23,675 nt of DNA, from the NCBI GenBank assembly GCA_023433945.1, contig JAEYTP010000132.1:1-23675 (forward strand). Reading direction: 5' to 3'. The DNA is from Bacillota bacterium (lineage in GTDB: Bacteria; Bacillota; Clostridia; Acetivibrionales; DSM-1351). A program made the position numbers and the translations under genes. Below the pieces are notes generated by a model. The model saw nothing but the letters and a program-made list of their open reading frames with translations, did not search any database and was not told the DNA's origin. Positions 15,145-23,549 of the stretch are shown here, piece after piece (position 1 is the first letter of the stretch; every line of letters begins with the position of its first letter).

Positions 15145-15244
15145 GAGTCAAAGGGGACGGTTCGAGTCAAAGGGGACGGTTCTTTATTGACTCATTTGAT
15201 TTTGAGTCAATAAAGAACCGTCCCCTTTGACTCACTTTGACTCA
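15145..15244. repeat. Perfect 30-bp inverted repeat (REP-like element) acting as a convergent terminator
   Basis: A 30-bp arm (15164-15193) is matched perfectly by its reverse complement (15204-15233) around a 10-base loop. The 19-bp start of the arm (GAGTCAAAGGGGACGGTTC) is also repeated directly at 15145-15163. The element lies between the stops of the convergent P-II and ABC-F genes. Its right end overlaps the ABC-F stop as a doubled TGAGTCAAAG. The GGGGACGGTTC palindrome resembles dispersed elements I recall from clostridial and other anaerobe genomes, in places near Y1-type (IS200/REP) transposases. That link is from memory and inference. It very probably also ends transcription in both directions. 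Confidence 0.9.
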
Positions 15245-16798
15245 CACAATCTTAGTTGTCCATTTTTCTACATTCCAAACTTCCGTTATCCAATCCTCAT
15301 AGAATTCAGGTTCATGGCAGACCAAAAGGATAGTGCCTTTAAACTCTTTTAATGCACGTTTTAACTCATCCTTTGCATCCACATCAAGATGATTTGTTGG
15401 CTCGTCCAATACCAGCCAGTTAACATCCTTTAGCATCAGCTTGCATAACCTAACCTTTGCATTTTCTCCACCACTTAGCACCATCATTTGGCTTGTAATG
15501 TGTTCGGTTGTGAGACCACACTTTGCAAGTGCCCCTCTTACCTCAGCATTTGTTAGACCCGGATAGTCGTTCCATACCTCATCAAGCGCAGTAGTTGTAT
15601 TATAATGAGAGGCTTCCTGTTCAAAGTAACCTGTGTATAGATAATCATCAAGGACAACCTTACCTGATACAGGGTTCAATTCACCAATCAAGGTTCGAAG
15701 AAGTGTAGACTTTCCTAGTCCGTTAACTCCCTTAATAGCTACCTTTTGTCCACGTTCAAGTGAAATATTAAGGGGACTTGTCAGAGGAGTATCATAACCG
15801 ATAACAAGGTTTTCTGCTTGGAATACAAATCTACCCGAAGCTCTTGACTCTCTGAACTTAAAGATAGGCTTCGGCTTTTCCTTTACCTTCTCTATAATAT
15901 CCATCTTATCCAGCTTCTTCTGTCGGCTCTTTGCCATATTTGTAGTAGCAACCCTGGCCTTATTTCTTGCAATAAAGTCCTCAAGCTTGTCAATTTCCTT
16001 CTGTTGCTTTTCATATGCTTGTTGCTGCTGCAACTTTTTCAATTCGTACATTTCCTTGAATTGCTCATAGTTGCCGGAATATCTAGTTAAAATAGCATTT
16101 TCAACATGATAAATTACATTTACAACATCATTCAAAAAAGGTATGTCATGGGATACCAATACAAATGCATTCTCATAATTCTTGAGATAGTTCTTGAGCC
16201 ATATAATATGGTTCTCATCAAGAAAGTTCGTGGGCTCGTCCAGTATCATAATCATCGGACTTTGAAGAAGAAGCTTTGTCAAAAGAACTTTGGCTCTCTG
16301 TCCACCACTTAGATTTGAAACATCTGTATCTAGTCCGATTTCTCCTAACCCCAGACCATTGGCAACTTCCTCAATCTTTGAATCTAAAATATAAAAACCG
16401 TTATGTTCAAGAGTGCTCTGAATATCGCCAACATCCTCCATCATGGAGTCTAGCTCTTTTTCAGAAGCATCCCCCATTTTTTCATAGATTTCAAGCATTT
16501 CCTTTTCTAAGTCAAACATATACTGAAAGGCTTCTCTCAAAATTTCTCTAATGGTTTTTCCAGGTGTTAAAACTGTATGCTGGTCTAAATACCCAGTAGT
16601 TATTCTATTACACCATTCTACTTTACCCTCATCCGGCATAAGCTTGCCAGTGATTATATTCAAAAAAGTGGATTTTCCCTCTCCATTTGCTCCGACAAGT
16701 CCTACGTGCTCTCCCTTCAAGAGTCTGAAGGAGGCACCCTCTAAAATTTTTCTGGCACCAAAGCCATGATTTACATTTTCAACATTTAAAATACTCAT
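15242..16798 (-). CDS. ABC-F family ATPase (ribosome-associated translation factor)
   Basis: A 518-residue soluble protein with two ABC cassettes and no membrane domain. Cassette one has Walker A GANGEGKS (36-43), LSGGQ (163-167), Walker B ILDEPTNFLD and SHD (His217). A charged linker with coiled-coil character (about 245-310) is the region that contacts the ribosome in this family. Cassette two has GVNGLGKS, LSGGE (441-445) and VLDEPTNHLD. The second H-loop is VCHEPEFY in place of the common SHD. ABC-F proteins act at the ribosomal E site as translation factors, and some protect against ribosome-targeting antibiotics. The subfamily is not identifiable by eye. GGAGCGAAT before the ATG is a good RBS. 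Confidence 0.93.
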   Translation of the reverse strand: MSILNVENVNHGFGARKILEGASFRLLKGEHVGLVGANGEGKSTFLNIITGKLMPDEGKVEWCNRITTGYLDQHTVLTPGKTIREILREAFQYMFDLEKEMLEIYEKMGDASEKELDSMMEDVGDIQSTLEHNGFYILDSKIEEVANGLGLGEIGLDTDVSNLSGGQRAKVLLTKLLLQSPMIMILDEPTNFLDENHIIWLKNYLKNYENAFVLVSHDIPFLNDVVNVIYHVENAILTRYSGNYEQFKEMYELKKLQQQQAYEKQQKEIDKLEDFIARNKARVATTNMAKSRQKKLDKMDIIEKVKEKPKPIFKFRESRASGRFVFQAENLVIGYDTPLTSPLNISLERGQKVAIKGVNGLGKSTLLRTLIGELNPVSGKVVLDDYLYTGYFEQEASHYNTTTALDEVWNDYPGLTNAEVRGALAKCGLTTEHITSQMMVLSGGENAKVRLCKLMLKDVNWLVLDEPTNHLDVDAKDELKRALKEFKGTILLVCHEPEFYEDWITEVWNVEKWTTKIV

Positions 16799-16890
16799 AT
16801 TCGCTCCAAAAAAATATTATAAAAGCATCAGAAATCAGTATAGCTTATTAAAAACAGTAAATCAACTGAGCTTGTAAAAAAAGGGCAAAA

Positions 16891-16919
16891 AGTACCCCTA
16901 CCATATTGATAGGGGCACT
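16891..16919 (-). terminator. Intrinsic terminator of the nfeD-flotillin operon
   Basis: CCCCTA (16895-16900) pairs with TAGGGG (16910-16915). The stem extends past one mismatch by AGT/ACT. On the minus strand it is followed by TTTTT, then further T runs. It lies about 100 bases after the flotillin stop. The 218-bp gap 16799-17016 otherwise holds a TATAAT (complement of 16816-16821) just before the ABC-F gene, without a convincing -35. Confidence 0.7.
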
Positions 16920-17016
16920 CTCATCACTGTCAACTTATTAACTTTTTATGAAAATATAAAGTCATTTACAAATATAAGTTATTTACAATAGTTATCCATC
17001 TTGTTATACTGCTTTT

Positions 17017-18438
17017 TTACTCTGTTGGCTGCTGAATCTTTGGTGCATCCTTCTTTAGCAAATCCAAAACATTCATACCTGTCAATGCCTCAACGGTATC
17101 AGGAAGCTGAGATATAATATCTGTCACATAGCCGGACACCTTTGCAGCACCGCCTTTTCCTTCTCCACCACCATTGTCAACAATAACAATCTTTTCTGTT
17201 TTAGCAAGAGGACTAGCCACAGCCTGTGCTATTTCAGGTAGCTTTTCAATAATCATTTGGGTTACAGCAGCATCATTATACATTTTAAATGCTTCTGCCT
17301 TTTTAGCCATTGCAGCAGCTTCAGCTTCACCCTTTGCCTTGATTATCTCAACTTCTGCCATACCTTCTGCACGCTTAGCTTTTGCTCTCGCTTCACCTTC
17401 AATTTCAATAGCGCGGGCACGAGCTTCTGCAACTGCAACTTCCTTGTACTTGCTCGCATCAGCAAGCTTTGTTGCTTGATAAATCTCAGCATCAGCCTGC
17501 TTTACAACAGTTGCTTCAAGTTCCTTCTCACGTCTTAATGCTTCCTGTTCAGCAAGTTCGATTTCCTTTTGCTTCTTTACAATCTCAACCTGCATTGCTG
17601 TTTCAGCAACTTCCTTCTTTACAATGTTGGCCTTTATATCATATGCAAGGTCAGCACTAGCCTTTGCAGTTTGCTGATCTTTGTTATAGGACTGAACCTT
17701 AAGCTCCTTATCCCTATTTGCCTCAGCTATCAGAGTTTCAGCCTGTATTCTTGCTGCCTCACCTTCTCTATTAGCTTCAGCAGTCTTAATCTTTGTTTCC
17801 TTTGTAGCATTTGCTTCAGCTATCTGAGCATCTCTCTTAACTTCAGCTATTCTAGGCTTACCAAGCGCCTCAAGATAACCATTCTTGTCAGATATGTCCT
17901 TTATTGTCAGCACCTTCAGTTCAAGGCCTAAGCTCTGAAGCTCAGTAGCAGCTACTCCCTGAACATGTGATGCAAAGGTTTCTCTATCCTTGTAGATTTC
18001 TTCTACTGTCATCTTGGAAACTATCTCACGAAGCTTACCTTCAAGAACCTGCTGAGTAGTTCTGGAAATAACACCAAGCATATACTCTAGACCTTTGGAC
18101 GTATTGAACTGCTCCGCTGCTGATAATATAGATTCTCTATCTGATTTTACTTTAACTACCGCTACTCCATCTGCAACAATACCAACACCCTGTGAGGTTA
18201 GTGCACCATCTATGCGAATGTCAATTTGCATATTTTCAAGTGAAATAACATCTGTTCTTTCAAGCATTGGTACTACTATTCCGCCTCCACCAGTAATTAC
18301 ACGTCTTCCTCTGAAACCAGTAACAACCAAAGCCTTATCCTGTGGAATCTTTTTATACATGGAGAACAAACTAAAAATAAGAATAAATACAACTATCACA
18401 ATTGCTGCAGGAATTAAATAAACTGAGTAATCTCCCAT
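17017..18438 (-). CDS. floT: Flotillin (SPFH-domain membrane microdomain scaffold)
   Basis: A 473-residue membrane scaffold. An N-terminal hydrophobic segment (about 6-27, LIPAAIVIVVFILIFSLFS) is followed by an SPFH/PHB domain (about 28-200, with GFRGRRVITGGGG and PMLERTDVISLE). A long Ala/Glu/Lys-rich coiled coil (about 195-420) with repeated EAEAKAKAE-like segments follows, then a C-terminal region ending near the family-typical length. Flotillins organise lipid-raft-like domains. I start at the ATG at 18438 because AGAGAGG lies five to seven bases upstream. A TTG at 18456 would add six residues and overlaps that site. The gene follows nfeD by 86 bp, matching the Bacillus yuaFG(I) arrangement. 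Confidence 0.95.
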   Translation of the reverse strand: MGDYSVYLIPAAIVIVVFILIFSLFSMYKKIPQDKALVVTGFRGRRVITGGGGIVVPMLERTDVISLENMQIDIRIDGALTSQGVGIVADGVAVVKVKSDRESILSAAEQFNTSKGLEYMLGVISRTTQQVLEGKLREIVSKMTVEEIYKDRETFASHVQGVAATELQSLGLELKVLTIKDISDKNGYLEALGKPRIAEVKRDAQIAEANATKETKIKTAEANREGEAARIQAETLIAEANRDKELKVQSYNKDQQTAKASADLAYDIKANIVKKEVAETAMQVEIVKKQKEIELAEQEALRREKELEATVVKQADAEIYQATKLADASKYKEVAVAEARARAIEIEGEARAKAKRAEGMAEVEIIKAKGEAEAAAMAKKAEAFKMYNDAAVTQMIIEKLPEIAQAVASPLAKTEKIVIVDNGGGEGKGGAAKVSGYVTDIISQLPDTVEALTGMNVLDLLKKDAPKIQQPTE

Positions 18439-18524
18439 TTCTCTACCTCTCTTCAATTAAATTTTTCATTCAACTATATGTGTATAAAACTTATGCACTG
18501 TCAGTACATAATAATTGAATATCG

Positions 18525-19322
18525 TTATAGATTTTGTACATTTTGAACGTAGAAAACATTATCTTCTATTTTGCATATAAATACTGTTTCACCCTGCTTA
18601 ACTCTTGAACCATCAATATGCTTTGCTGGACTGGAATGCCTGATAGAATTAACAGAATAATTTATTGTACCAAAGCCATTTTCTAAAATATCAGAAATTA
18701 CTTCTGCCCTCGTACCAATCAGCTGTACTCTTGAAACCTCAGAGCTGTTTTCGCTTTTATACAAGGGAACCGCCACAAACCTGTAAAGTAAGGTGGATAC
18801 AAGAACAGCACTAACGAATGAAACTGCTAACACAATAAGCTCAATCCATTTAAAATATGTAGTGCCCAGAATTCCTAATCCTCCAAATACAGTTAAAAAA
18901 GAAACTGCTACAATGGGGTTAAGTAAAATTGAAAACCATGATAGTATTGTTTGCCCCCCATGTGCTACTTCACTATGCTCGACTGTCTCCGTTCCAGTGT
19001 GTCCATGATGTCCAACTAAAACATTATTTGCGGTATTTGCTGCGTTAGCCGAATCAATATTATGCCCCGCATCGACGTGGTGACCAGCATCAACATGATG
19101 TCCCATATCAATGTGTCCGCCCGCATCAATGTGGTGACCCATATCAATGTGTCCACCAGCTTCAATGTGCCCTCCATGCTGCAAACCTCCTGCATCACCA
19201 GAATGTCCGCCACCTCCGTGATCCAGGTGTAGTGCTCCCGAAATACCGCTGATAATTACTGAAGCAACTGTATATAGCACTCCTACCCCAAAAACGACCA
19301 AATAGAAATAATACATCTCCAA
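18525..19322 (-). CDS. NfeD-family membrane protein with a histidine-rich repeat insert
   Basis: A 265-residue membrane protein. A first membrane helix (about 5-29) is followed by a His/Gly-rich stretch (31-122) with 19 histidines. Then come two or more membrane helices (about 125-155 and 158-186) and a soluble OB-fold domain (about 197-262, with LIGTRAEVISDILENGFGTINY), which is typical of short NfeD/YuaF partners of flotillin. In the related operons the OB-fold protein co-localises with flotillin and affects membrane fluidity. The His-rich loop, seven hexads of the GHIDMG/HHVDAG kind, is unusual and could bind Zn, Ni, Co or Cu (inference). The start ATG follows AGAGGGGGTTGG. The gene is probably first in the nfeD-floT operon. 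Confidence 0.88.
   Translation of the reverse strand: MEMYYFYLVVFGVGVLYTVASVIISGISGALHLDHGGGGHSGDAGGLQHGGHIEAGGHIDMGHHIDAGGHIDMGHHVDAGHHVDAGHNIDSANAANTANNVLVGHHGHTGTETVEHSEVAHGGQTILSWFSILLNPIVAVSFLTVFGGLGILGTTYFKWIELIVLAVSFVSAVLVSTLLYRFVAVPLYKSENSSEVSRVQLIGTRAEVISDILENGFGTINYSVNSIRHSSPAKHIDGSRVKQGETVFICKIEDNVFYVQNVQNL
19047..19172 (-). repeat. In-frame 18-bp repeats encoding His-rich hexads in NfeD
   Basis: Seven consecutive six-residue units (GHIEAG, GHIDMG, HHIDAG, GHIDMG, HHVDAG, HHVDAG, HNIDSA) cover residues 52-93 approximately. Each carries one or two His and usually one Asp. Codons differ between copies at third positions, so the repeat is older, or under stronger selection, than the adaptor's 39-bp repeat. 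Confidence 0.9.
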
Positions 19323-19347
19323 CCCCCTCTCTCTTATAATACTAACA

Positions 19348-19377
19348 ATTCTACTGTATATAGCATAAATAGTCCAA
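19348..19377 (-). promoter_or_regulatory. Candidate promoter of the nfeD-flotillin operon
   Basis: On the minus strand TTGGAC (complement of 19372-19377), an 18-bp spacer and TAGAAT (complement of 19348-19353) lie about 25 bases before the NfeD ATG. Upstream in the same gap is a 15-bp odd palindrome (TGTAGCATTGCTACA, 19403-19417) of unknown role. Confidence 0.35.
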
Positions 19378-19478
19378 CAACACCTACGGTAGCCCCAGTC
19401 AGTGTAGCATTGCTACAACCATTTAGGTTAATCTGTATCTTCGGCTCTCATCGGATATCTCCCTATATCTTCGTCACG

Positions 19479-20255
19479 CTACGTCGCACGATATTTCCAG
19501 TTAAAATCATCATTATAGATCATTAGCTTGGTCATTCCACCATCTACAACTATATCCTGACCATTAATAAAACCATTGTTTTCATCGCATAAAAACATTA
19601 CAGCGTTTGCAATATCAAGTGGGATTCCTACTCTTCCAGCAGTATGCTGTTGTCTATCATTTTTTGAATGCTTACCAGAATACTGTTCACCCTCCTCGAC
19701 ATCAATCCAACCGGGACTAACGCTATTGACCCTTGCTTTTCCAGCAAGACTAACAGACAAAGCGTGAGTTAATGAAAGAATGCCGCCCTTTGCTGCCGAA
19801 TAACTCTCGGTATCCATTTGTGACATTCTTGCACGAGTTGAACATATATTGACAATTGAAGCATTAGCTGCAAGATTATTCATAAAAAGCTTGCAAAGCA
19901 TATAGGGTGCGGTTATCCCAACTCTCAACACATAGTTGAAGTCCTCAAAACTACAATCCGATAATATACCCTTTTTAGTAAGCATCGCATTGTTAATAAT
20001 GTAATCTACCTTTTTATATCTATTAATAACCTGACTAGAAAATTCAATTAGAGATTTCTCTTCTGCTATATCTCCACAAAAGAAAAACGCTTCTCCGCCA
20101 GCATTTGCAATTTCTTGCTGCAAAAGCTCGCCGCTTTTTTGATCTGTATCAATAAAAGCAACCCGAGAACCGTTTTTTATGAACTGTTGTACCAGAAACT
20201 TCCCTATTCCGTTAGCACCGCCAGTAATAACACATACTTTATGTGTAAAGTTCAT
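19479..20255 (-). CDS. Short-chain dehydrogenase/reductase (SDR family)
   Basis: A 258-residue classical SDR with NAD(P) fold. It has TGGANGIG (11-18), NNA (88-90), the catalytic Ser139 (NICST), Tyr152 and Lys156 (YSAAK), PGW (181-183) and a C-terminal DGGM. Asp36 at the end of beta-strand 2 (AFIDTD) suggests NAD(H) preference. The substrate cannot be told from sequence. I start at the ATG at 20255, eight bases after AAGGAGA. An upstream in-frame ATG at 20288 would add 11 residues, but the RBS would then fall inside the coding sequence. The gene stands alone between the nfeD operon and the GH3 gene. Confidence 0.92.
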   Translation of the reverse strand: MNFTHKVCVITGGANGIGKFLVQQFIKNGSRVAFIDTDQKSGELLQQEIANAGGEAFFFCGDIAEEKSLIEFSSQVINRYKKVDYIINNAMLTKKGILSDCSFEDFNYVLRVGITAPYMLCKLFMNNLAANASIVNICSTRARMSQMDTESYSAAKGGILSLTHALSVSLAGKARVNSVSPGWIDVEEGEQYSGKHSKNDRQQHTAGRVGIPLDIANAVMFLCDENNGFINGQDIVVDGGMTKLMIYNDDFNWKYRAT

Positions 20256-20599
20256 CTGTTTAATCTCCTTAATAATCAAAAATTCCATTGAATAGTGGAC
20301 ATATCATTCTGTACTAAGTATAGATTATTGCTAATTTAAACTTCACTAAGCACCATACTGTGTTATAATGCCTTTAAACTTTGTAAAATCACATATTGAT
20401 GTGAATTCACACTTTATGTCTTGTTAATTTCATAACTATTATATTTATTATACCATTAACTTTCACGGGAATATCTTTATTATCATAATTTGTTACAAAA
20501 AATATATCTCCTGAACTAGTACAACTTCCCTCCATGAATTTCAAATTCTAGTCAATTACATCATATGGCACCTATATAATTAAAGTAACGCTTACCAAA
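20256..20599. other. Gene-free gap between SDR and GH3 genes, with one doubtful small ORF
   Basis: The 344-bp stretch is AT-rich. On the minus strand 20407-20535 could encode 42 residues (MEGSCTSSGDIFFVTNYDNK at the start) without a recognisable RBS. The composition is coding-like, and the frame extends four codons upstream to a stop, so it could be a remnant of a larger gene. A palindrome GTGAATTCAC lies at 20401-20410. No terminator for the GH3 gene and no convincing SDR promoter are visible. Confidence 0.3.
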
Positions 20600-23134
20600 T
20601 CATTTAATAATTCCTATCAGTTGAGCTATGCCTTTGAAGAAATATCCGTTCCCTATATTAAGGATGGCTTTTGCTCTTTTTGCATTAATTAAGCCCCCTG
20701 ATAGAAGAATCATGCTTTTCAAAGGAACGGTTACGGTACTTTCCATCATCATCTTGAAGTTTGGATTGCTGTAATCCACCCCTCCATTGTGCTTACCCAA
20801 ATAGAGCTCGATTATCTTATAAAATAGCCTCATAGCCAAGCCACTATCTCTCATCTCGGCAATGGAACTCGACATATCAAACTTTCCCTTGACCTTTTCT
20901 TTATATGGCTCAATTGTTCTTGATATTAAATTTGAAAAATCCTGTCTGGTTGGGCGACCATCAAGTGTATAGTACCAAGAATGGGTGTCTCGCTCTTTTG
21001 TGGTGACCGTGGCAGCTCTGCTGTTTTGCGCGCAGCCGTCTTCTTGACTTGATATGCAATCTTGGCTTGCTATGCCTTCTTGACTTGAAAATACTTTCTG
21101 TCTAGCTATACTTTCCATAGTTGCGCTATCTGTCTCTATAATACTGTCATCTTGATGGGTGCTAATATCAAAACTAATTTGATGAGTAAAATAAATATCT
21201 CTGCTTGATGTTCCAAGCATTATTTCATAATTACCGTTTTGTACAATCCATTCTTTGTTTTGCATGTTGTAATAAGAAAAAGCTCTATCATCAAGAGATA
21301 TGTCAACAGTAGCCTGTTCCCCCTTTTTGAGCCAAACCTTTTCAAAGCCTTTGAGCTCTTTTTGAGGGCAGAAAACTCCGTCCTGCGGCTTTCCAACATA
21401 AAGCTGTACTACTTCTGCACCATCATAGTTTCCTGTGTTTTTCACAGTTACAGTAACCTTGATGTTTGGAAATTCTCCTATTACTCTGAAGTCTGAATAG
21501 CTAAAGCTTGTGTAACTAAGTCCAAAGCCAAAGGGAAATAACACATTCTTGTTAGCCTTGTCGTAATACCTGTATCCAACGTATATGCTTTCACTGTACA
21601 AAGCCTGCTTTGGGTTTACACCATAGGTGTCTGAACACACCACGTCACTATAGCAGGCAGGATAAGTCTCTGCCAGCTTTCCGCTAGGATTTGCTGTGCC
21701 AAAAATTATATCTGCTGCCGCAAGCCCTCCTGCCTGCCCCGGGAGATACATATTGACCACTGCTTTAACCTTGGATAGCCACGGCATTGTAACAGGAGCA
21801 CCGCCGAGTAGCACAACAATGGTGTTTATATTCTGAGCAGCAACCTCGTTAATGAGTGCATTATGACTCTCTGGCATATCTAGCGTAGTTCTGTCATAGC
21901 CCTCACTTTCAAAATCATCAGGTAACCCTGCTACAACTATTGCAATATCTGCCTGTTTTGCAGCATGTGCTGCCTCAATCATCAATTCCATATTGGGCTT
22001 ACTATTCTCGTAACCTTTGTAATATTTAAAATCAGCGTTATATTCTGTGAAACCATCAAGGAAATTGGATATCTTGGTAGGATTTATTCTTGAGCTGCCT
22101 GACCCCTGATATCTTATATCATTAGCCAAATCTCCTATTAGGGCTATCTTGGCATTGTTCATGATAGGTAAAATGCTGTCATCATTCTTGAGTAGCACAG
22201 CACTTTCACGAGATATTTTTCTAGCTAGCTGGTGATGATCATCTACATCGTATTGGGCCTTTTCTATGTTGACAGTATCAAATATAAGTGATAAAAGGCG
22301 GTTCACGCTTGTGTCAATGTCGGACTCTGATAAACGTCCAGACTTGACCGCATCAATAACACTTTTGTCAAAGTGACCATTACTTCCTGGCATTTCTAAA
22401 TCCATGCCAGCTTTAAACCCCTCTACTCTGTCATTTGTTGCACCCCAGTCCGAAATAACTACCCCATCAAACCCCCATTCCTCCCTGAGTATGTCGGTTA
22501 GTAAATATTTATTATCACTGCAATATGTACCGTTTAGCAAATTATATGCACACATAATAGTTTTGGGCTTTGCATTTTTGACTGCTGTTTCAAATGCTGC
22601 AAGATAAATCTCTCTAAGTGCTCTTTCATCAACTATACTATCGGAGGTCAACCTTTGATTTTCCTGGCTATTTGCAGCAAAATGTTTAAGAGAAACTGCA
22701 ACACCTTTGCTCTGAACTGCTAAAATCCACTGTGTTGCAAGCTCACCTGCTAAGAATGGGTCCTCGCTGAAGTACTCAAAATTCCTCCCACACAAAGGAT
22801 TCCTCTTTATATTAATGCCCGGTCCCAGAAGAATGTTTGTCTGTTCCTGCAAACATTCATTGCCTAGAGCTATCCCCATCAGGTAAATTAAATCTCTATC
22901 CCAGGATGAGCTGGTAGCGCATGCGGCAGGAAAGCAGGTAGATGGGCGGCTTTTGTTGATTCCAAGATGATCTGACTCATCTGCCTGCTTTCTCAATCCA
23001 TGAGGACCGTCATTCATCCATATAGAAGGAATGCCATATTCATCAAACTTCTTGGTGCTCCAGAATCCTGCTCCGGAACAAAGTGCAACCTTATCTTCCA
23101 GCTTCATTTTATCAATTATGCCTTGATATTTCAT
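20600..23134 (-). CDS. Glycoside hydrolase family 3 beta-glycosidase (cytoplasmic)
   Basis: An 844-residue GH3 enzyme without signal peptide, so probably acting on imported oligosaccharides. The N-terminal barrel contains NDGPHG, the GR-NFEYFSEDP segment, KHFAANSQE and the nucleophile motif VISDWGA (Asp229). The alpha/beta domain (about 310-540) has the LIGDLA and GSGSSRINP segments. A fibronectin III-like domain (about 560-650) begins near VTVTVKNTGNYDGAEVVQLY. A low-complexity insert (about 660-705, repeated SSQEGIASQDCISSQED) is followed by a C-terminal segment (about 710-840) ending in hydrophobic residues. Specificity is probably beta-glucoside or beta-xyloside (inference). I start at the ATG at 23134, eight bases after GGTGG. 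The GTG codons upstream overlap that site. Confidence 0.92.
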   Translation of the reverse strand: MKYQGIIDKMKLEDKVALCSGAGFWSTKKFDEYGIPSIWMNDGPHGLRKQADESDHLGINKSRPSTCFPAACATSSSWDRDLIYLMGIALGNECLQEQTNILLGPGINIKRNPLCGRNFEYFSEDPFLAGELATQWILAVQSKGVAVSLKHFAANSQENQRLTSDSIVDERALREIYLAAFETAVKNAKPKTIMCAYNLLNGTYCSDNKYLLTDILREEWGFDGVVISDWGATNDRVEGFKAGMDLEMPGSNGHFDKSVIDAVKSGRLSESDIDTSVNRLLSLIFDTVNIEKAQYDVDDHHQLARKISRESAVLLKNDDSILPIMNNAKIALIGDLANDIRYQGSGSSRINPTKISNFLDGFTEYNADFKYYKGYENSKPNMELMIEAAHAAKQADIAIVVAGLPDDFESEGYDRTTLDMPESHNALINEVAAQNINTIVVLLGGAPVTMPWLSKVKAVVNMYLPGQAGGLAAADIIFGTANPSGKLAETYPACYSDVVCSDTYGVNPKQALYSESIYVGYRYYDKANKNVLFPFGFGLSYTSFSYSDFRVIGEFPNIKVTVTVKNTGNYDGAEVVQLYVGKPQDGVFCPQKELKGFEKVWLKKGEQATVDISLDDRAFSYYNMQNKEWIVQNGNYEIMLGTSSRDIYFTHQISFDISTHQDDSIIETDSATMESIARQKVFSSQEGIASQDCISSQEDGCAQNSRAATVTTKERDTHSWYYTLDGRPTRQDFSNLISRTIEPYKEKVKGKFDMSSSIAEMRDSGLAMRLFYKIIELYLGKHNGGVDYSNPNFKMMMESTVTVPLKSMILLSGGLINAKRAKAILNIGNGYFFKGIAQLIGIIK

Positions 23135-23175
23135 AAGCAACACCACCCAAACTATATTTGTTGTTTTTTACCAAT

Positions 23176-23181
23176 ATTATA
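23176..23181 (-). promoter_or_regulatory. Possible -10 box of the GH3 gene
   Basis: A perfect TATAAT on the minus strand lies about 40 bases before the ATG. No acceptable -35 is found at 16-18 bp spacing, so the gene may depend on an activator or on another promoter. Confidence 0.3.
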
Positions 23182-23230
23182 ATTTTACTTTAGTGGAAAG
23201 CATATTTCAAGCTAATTGGACACTTCAAAA

Positions 23231-23380
23231 CTGGTGTATTTACATGATTATTGCATGAGTCAGTTATATTTACTTTATAATTCAATGAATCAGTTGTATA
23301 CCTCACTTTTGCAAGAAGCAGTTATATATACTTGACTACTGCATGGAATTTGTTTTACTTGCTCGACTTGTCCATGAATT
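23231..23380. repeat. Degenerate 28-30-bp direct repeats upstream of the GH3 gene
   Basis: About five diverged copies begin at 23231, 23261, 23291, 23319 and 23348, most starting CAGTTATATTTACTT or a relative and ending near TGCATGA. They lie in the divergent region between the GH3 gene and the M-box leader, not after a stop codon. A regulatory role is possible but unsupported. The rest of 23135-23505 shows no gene. Confidence 0.6.
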
Positions 23381-23505
23381 ATTAAGAAAACACATGGATA
23401 TAGAAGAAAACTTTAAAATTAAATATATTATTGATTTTAAACACCGAATTTGGGCCTATACAGTAAATAATGCTTAAATATGAGTATTTTTTTACAATTT
23501 ATGTA

Positions 23506-23534
23506 TTGAAATGTGATAATATTAGGAGTATAAT
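23506..23534 (+). promoter_or_regulatory. Sigma-A-type promoter of the M-box leader
   Basis: TTGAAA (23506-23511), a 17-bp spacer and TATAAT (23529-23534) form the best promoter in the window. The expected transcript start is about 23541, roughly ten bases before the riboswitch core, which fits exactly. Confidence 0.8.
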
Positions 23535-23549
23535 TGCTTTGATAAATTA

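Noticed and set aside
14756..15151. 131-residue minus-strand ORF opposite the P-II gene
   Set aside because: The P-II protein on the plus strand has full family motifs and a strong RBS, so this is an antisense shadow.
19403..19417. Odd palindrome TGTAGCATTGCTACA as an operator
   Set aside because: It is a single short palindrome with no second copy in the window and no regulator gene nearby; it could equally be a small hairpin.
19334..19447. Hydrophobic minus-strand frame between the SDR and nfeD genes (LTGATVGVVGLFMLYTVELL)
   Set aside because: It looks membrane-like, but the frame has no start codon with an RBS and is short. It may be chance or a relic, so I do not call it a gene.
20407..20535. 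42-residue ORF between the SDR and GH3 genes
   Set aside because: It has no RBS and no recognisable family. It is mentioned in the gap entry as a possible gene remnant only.
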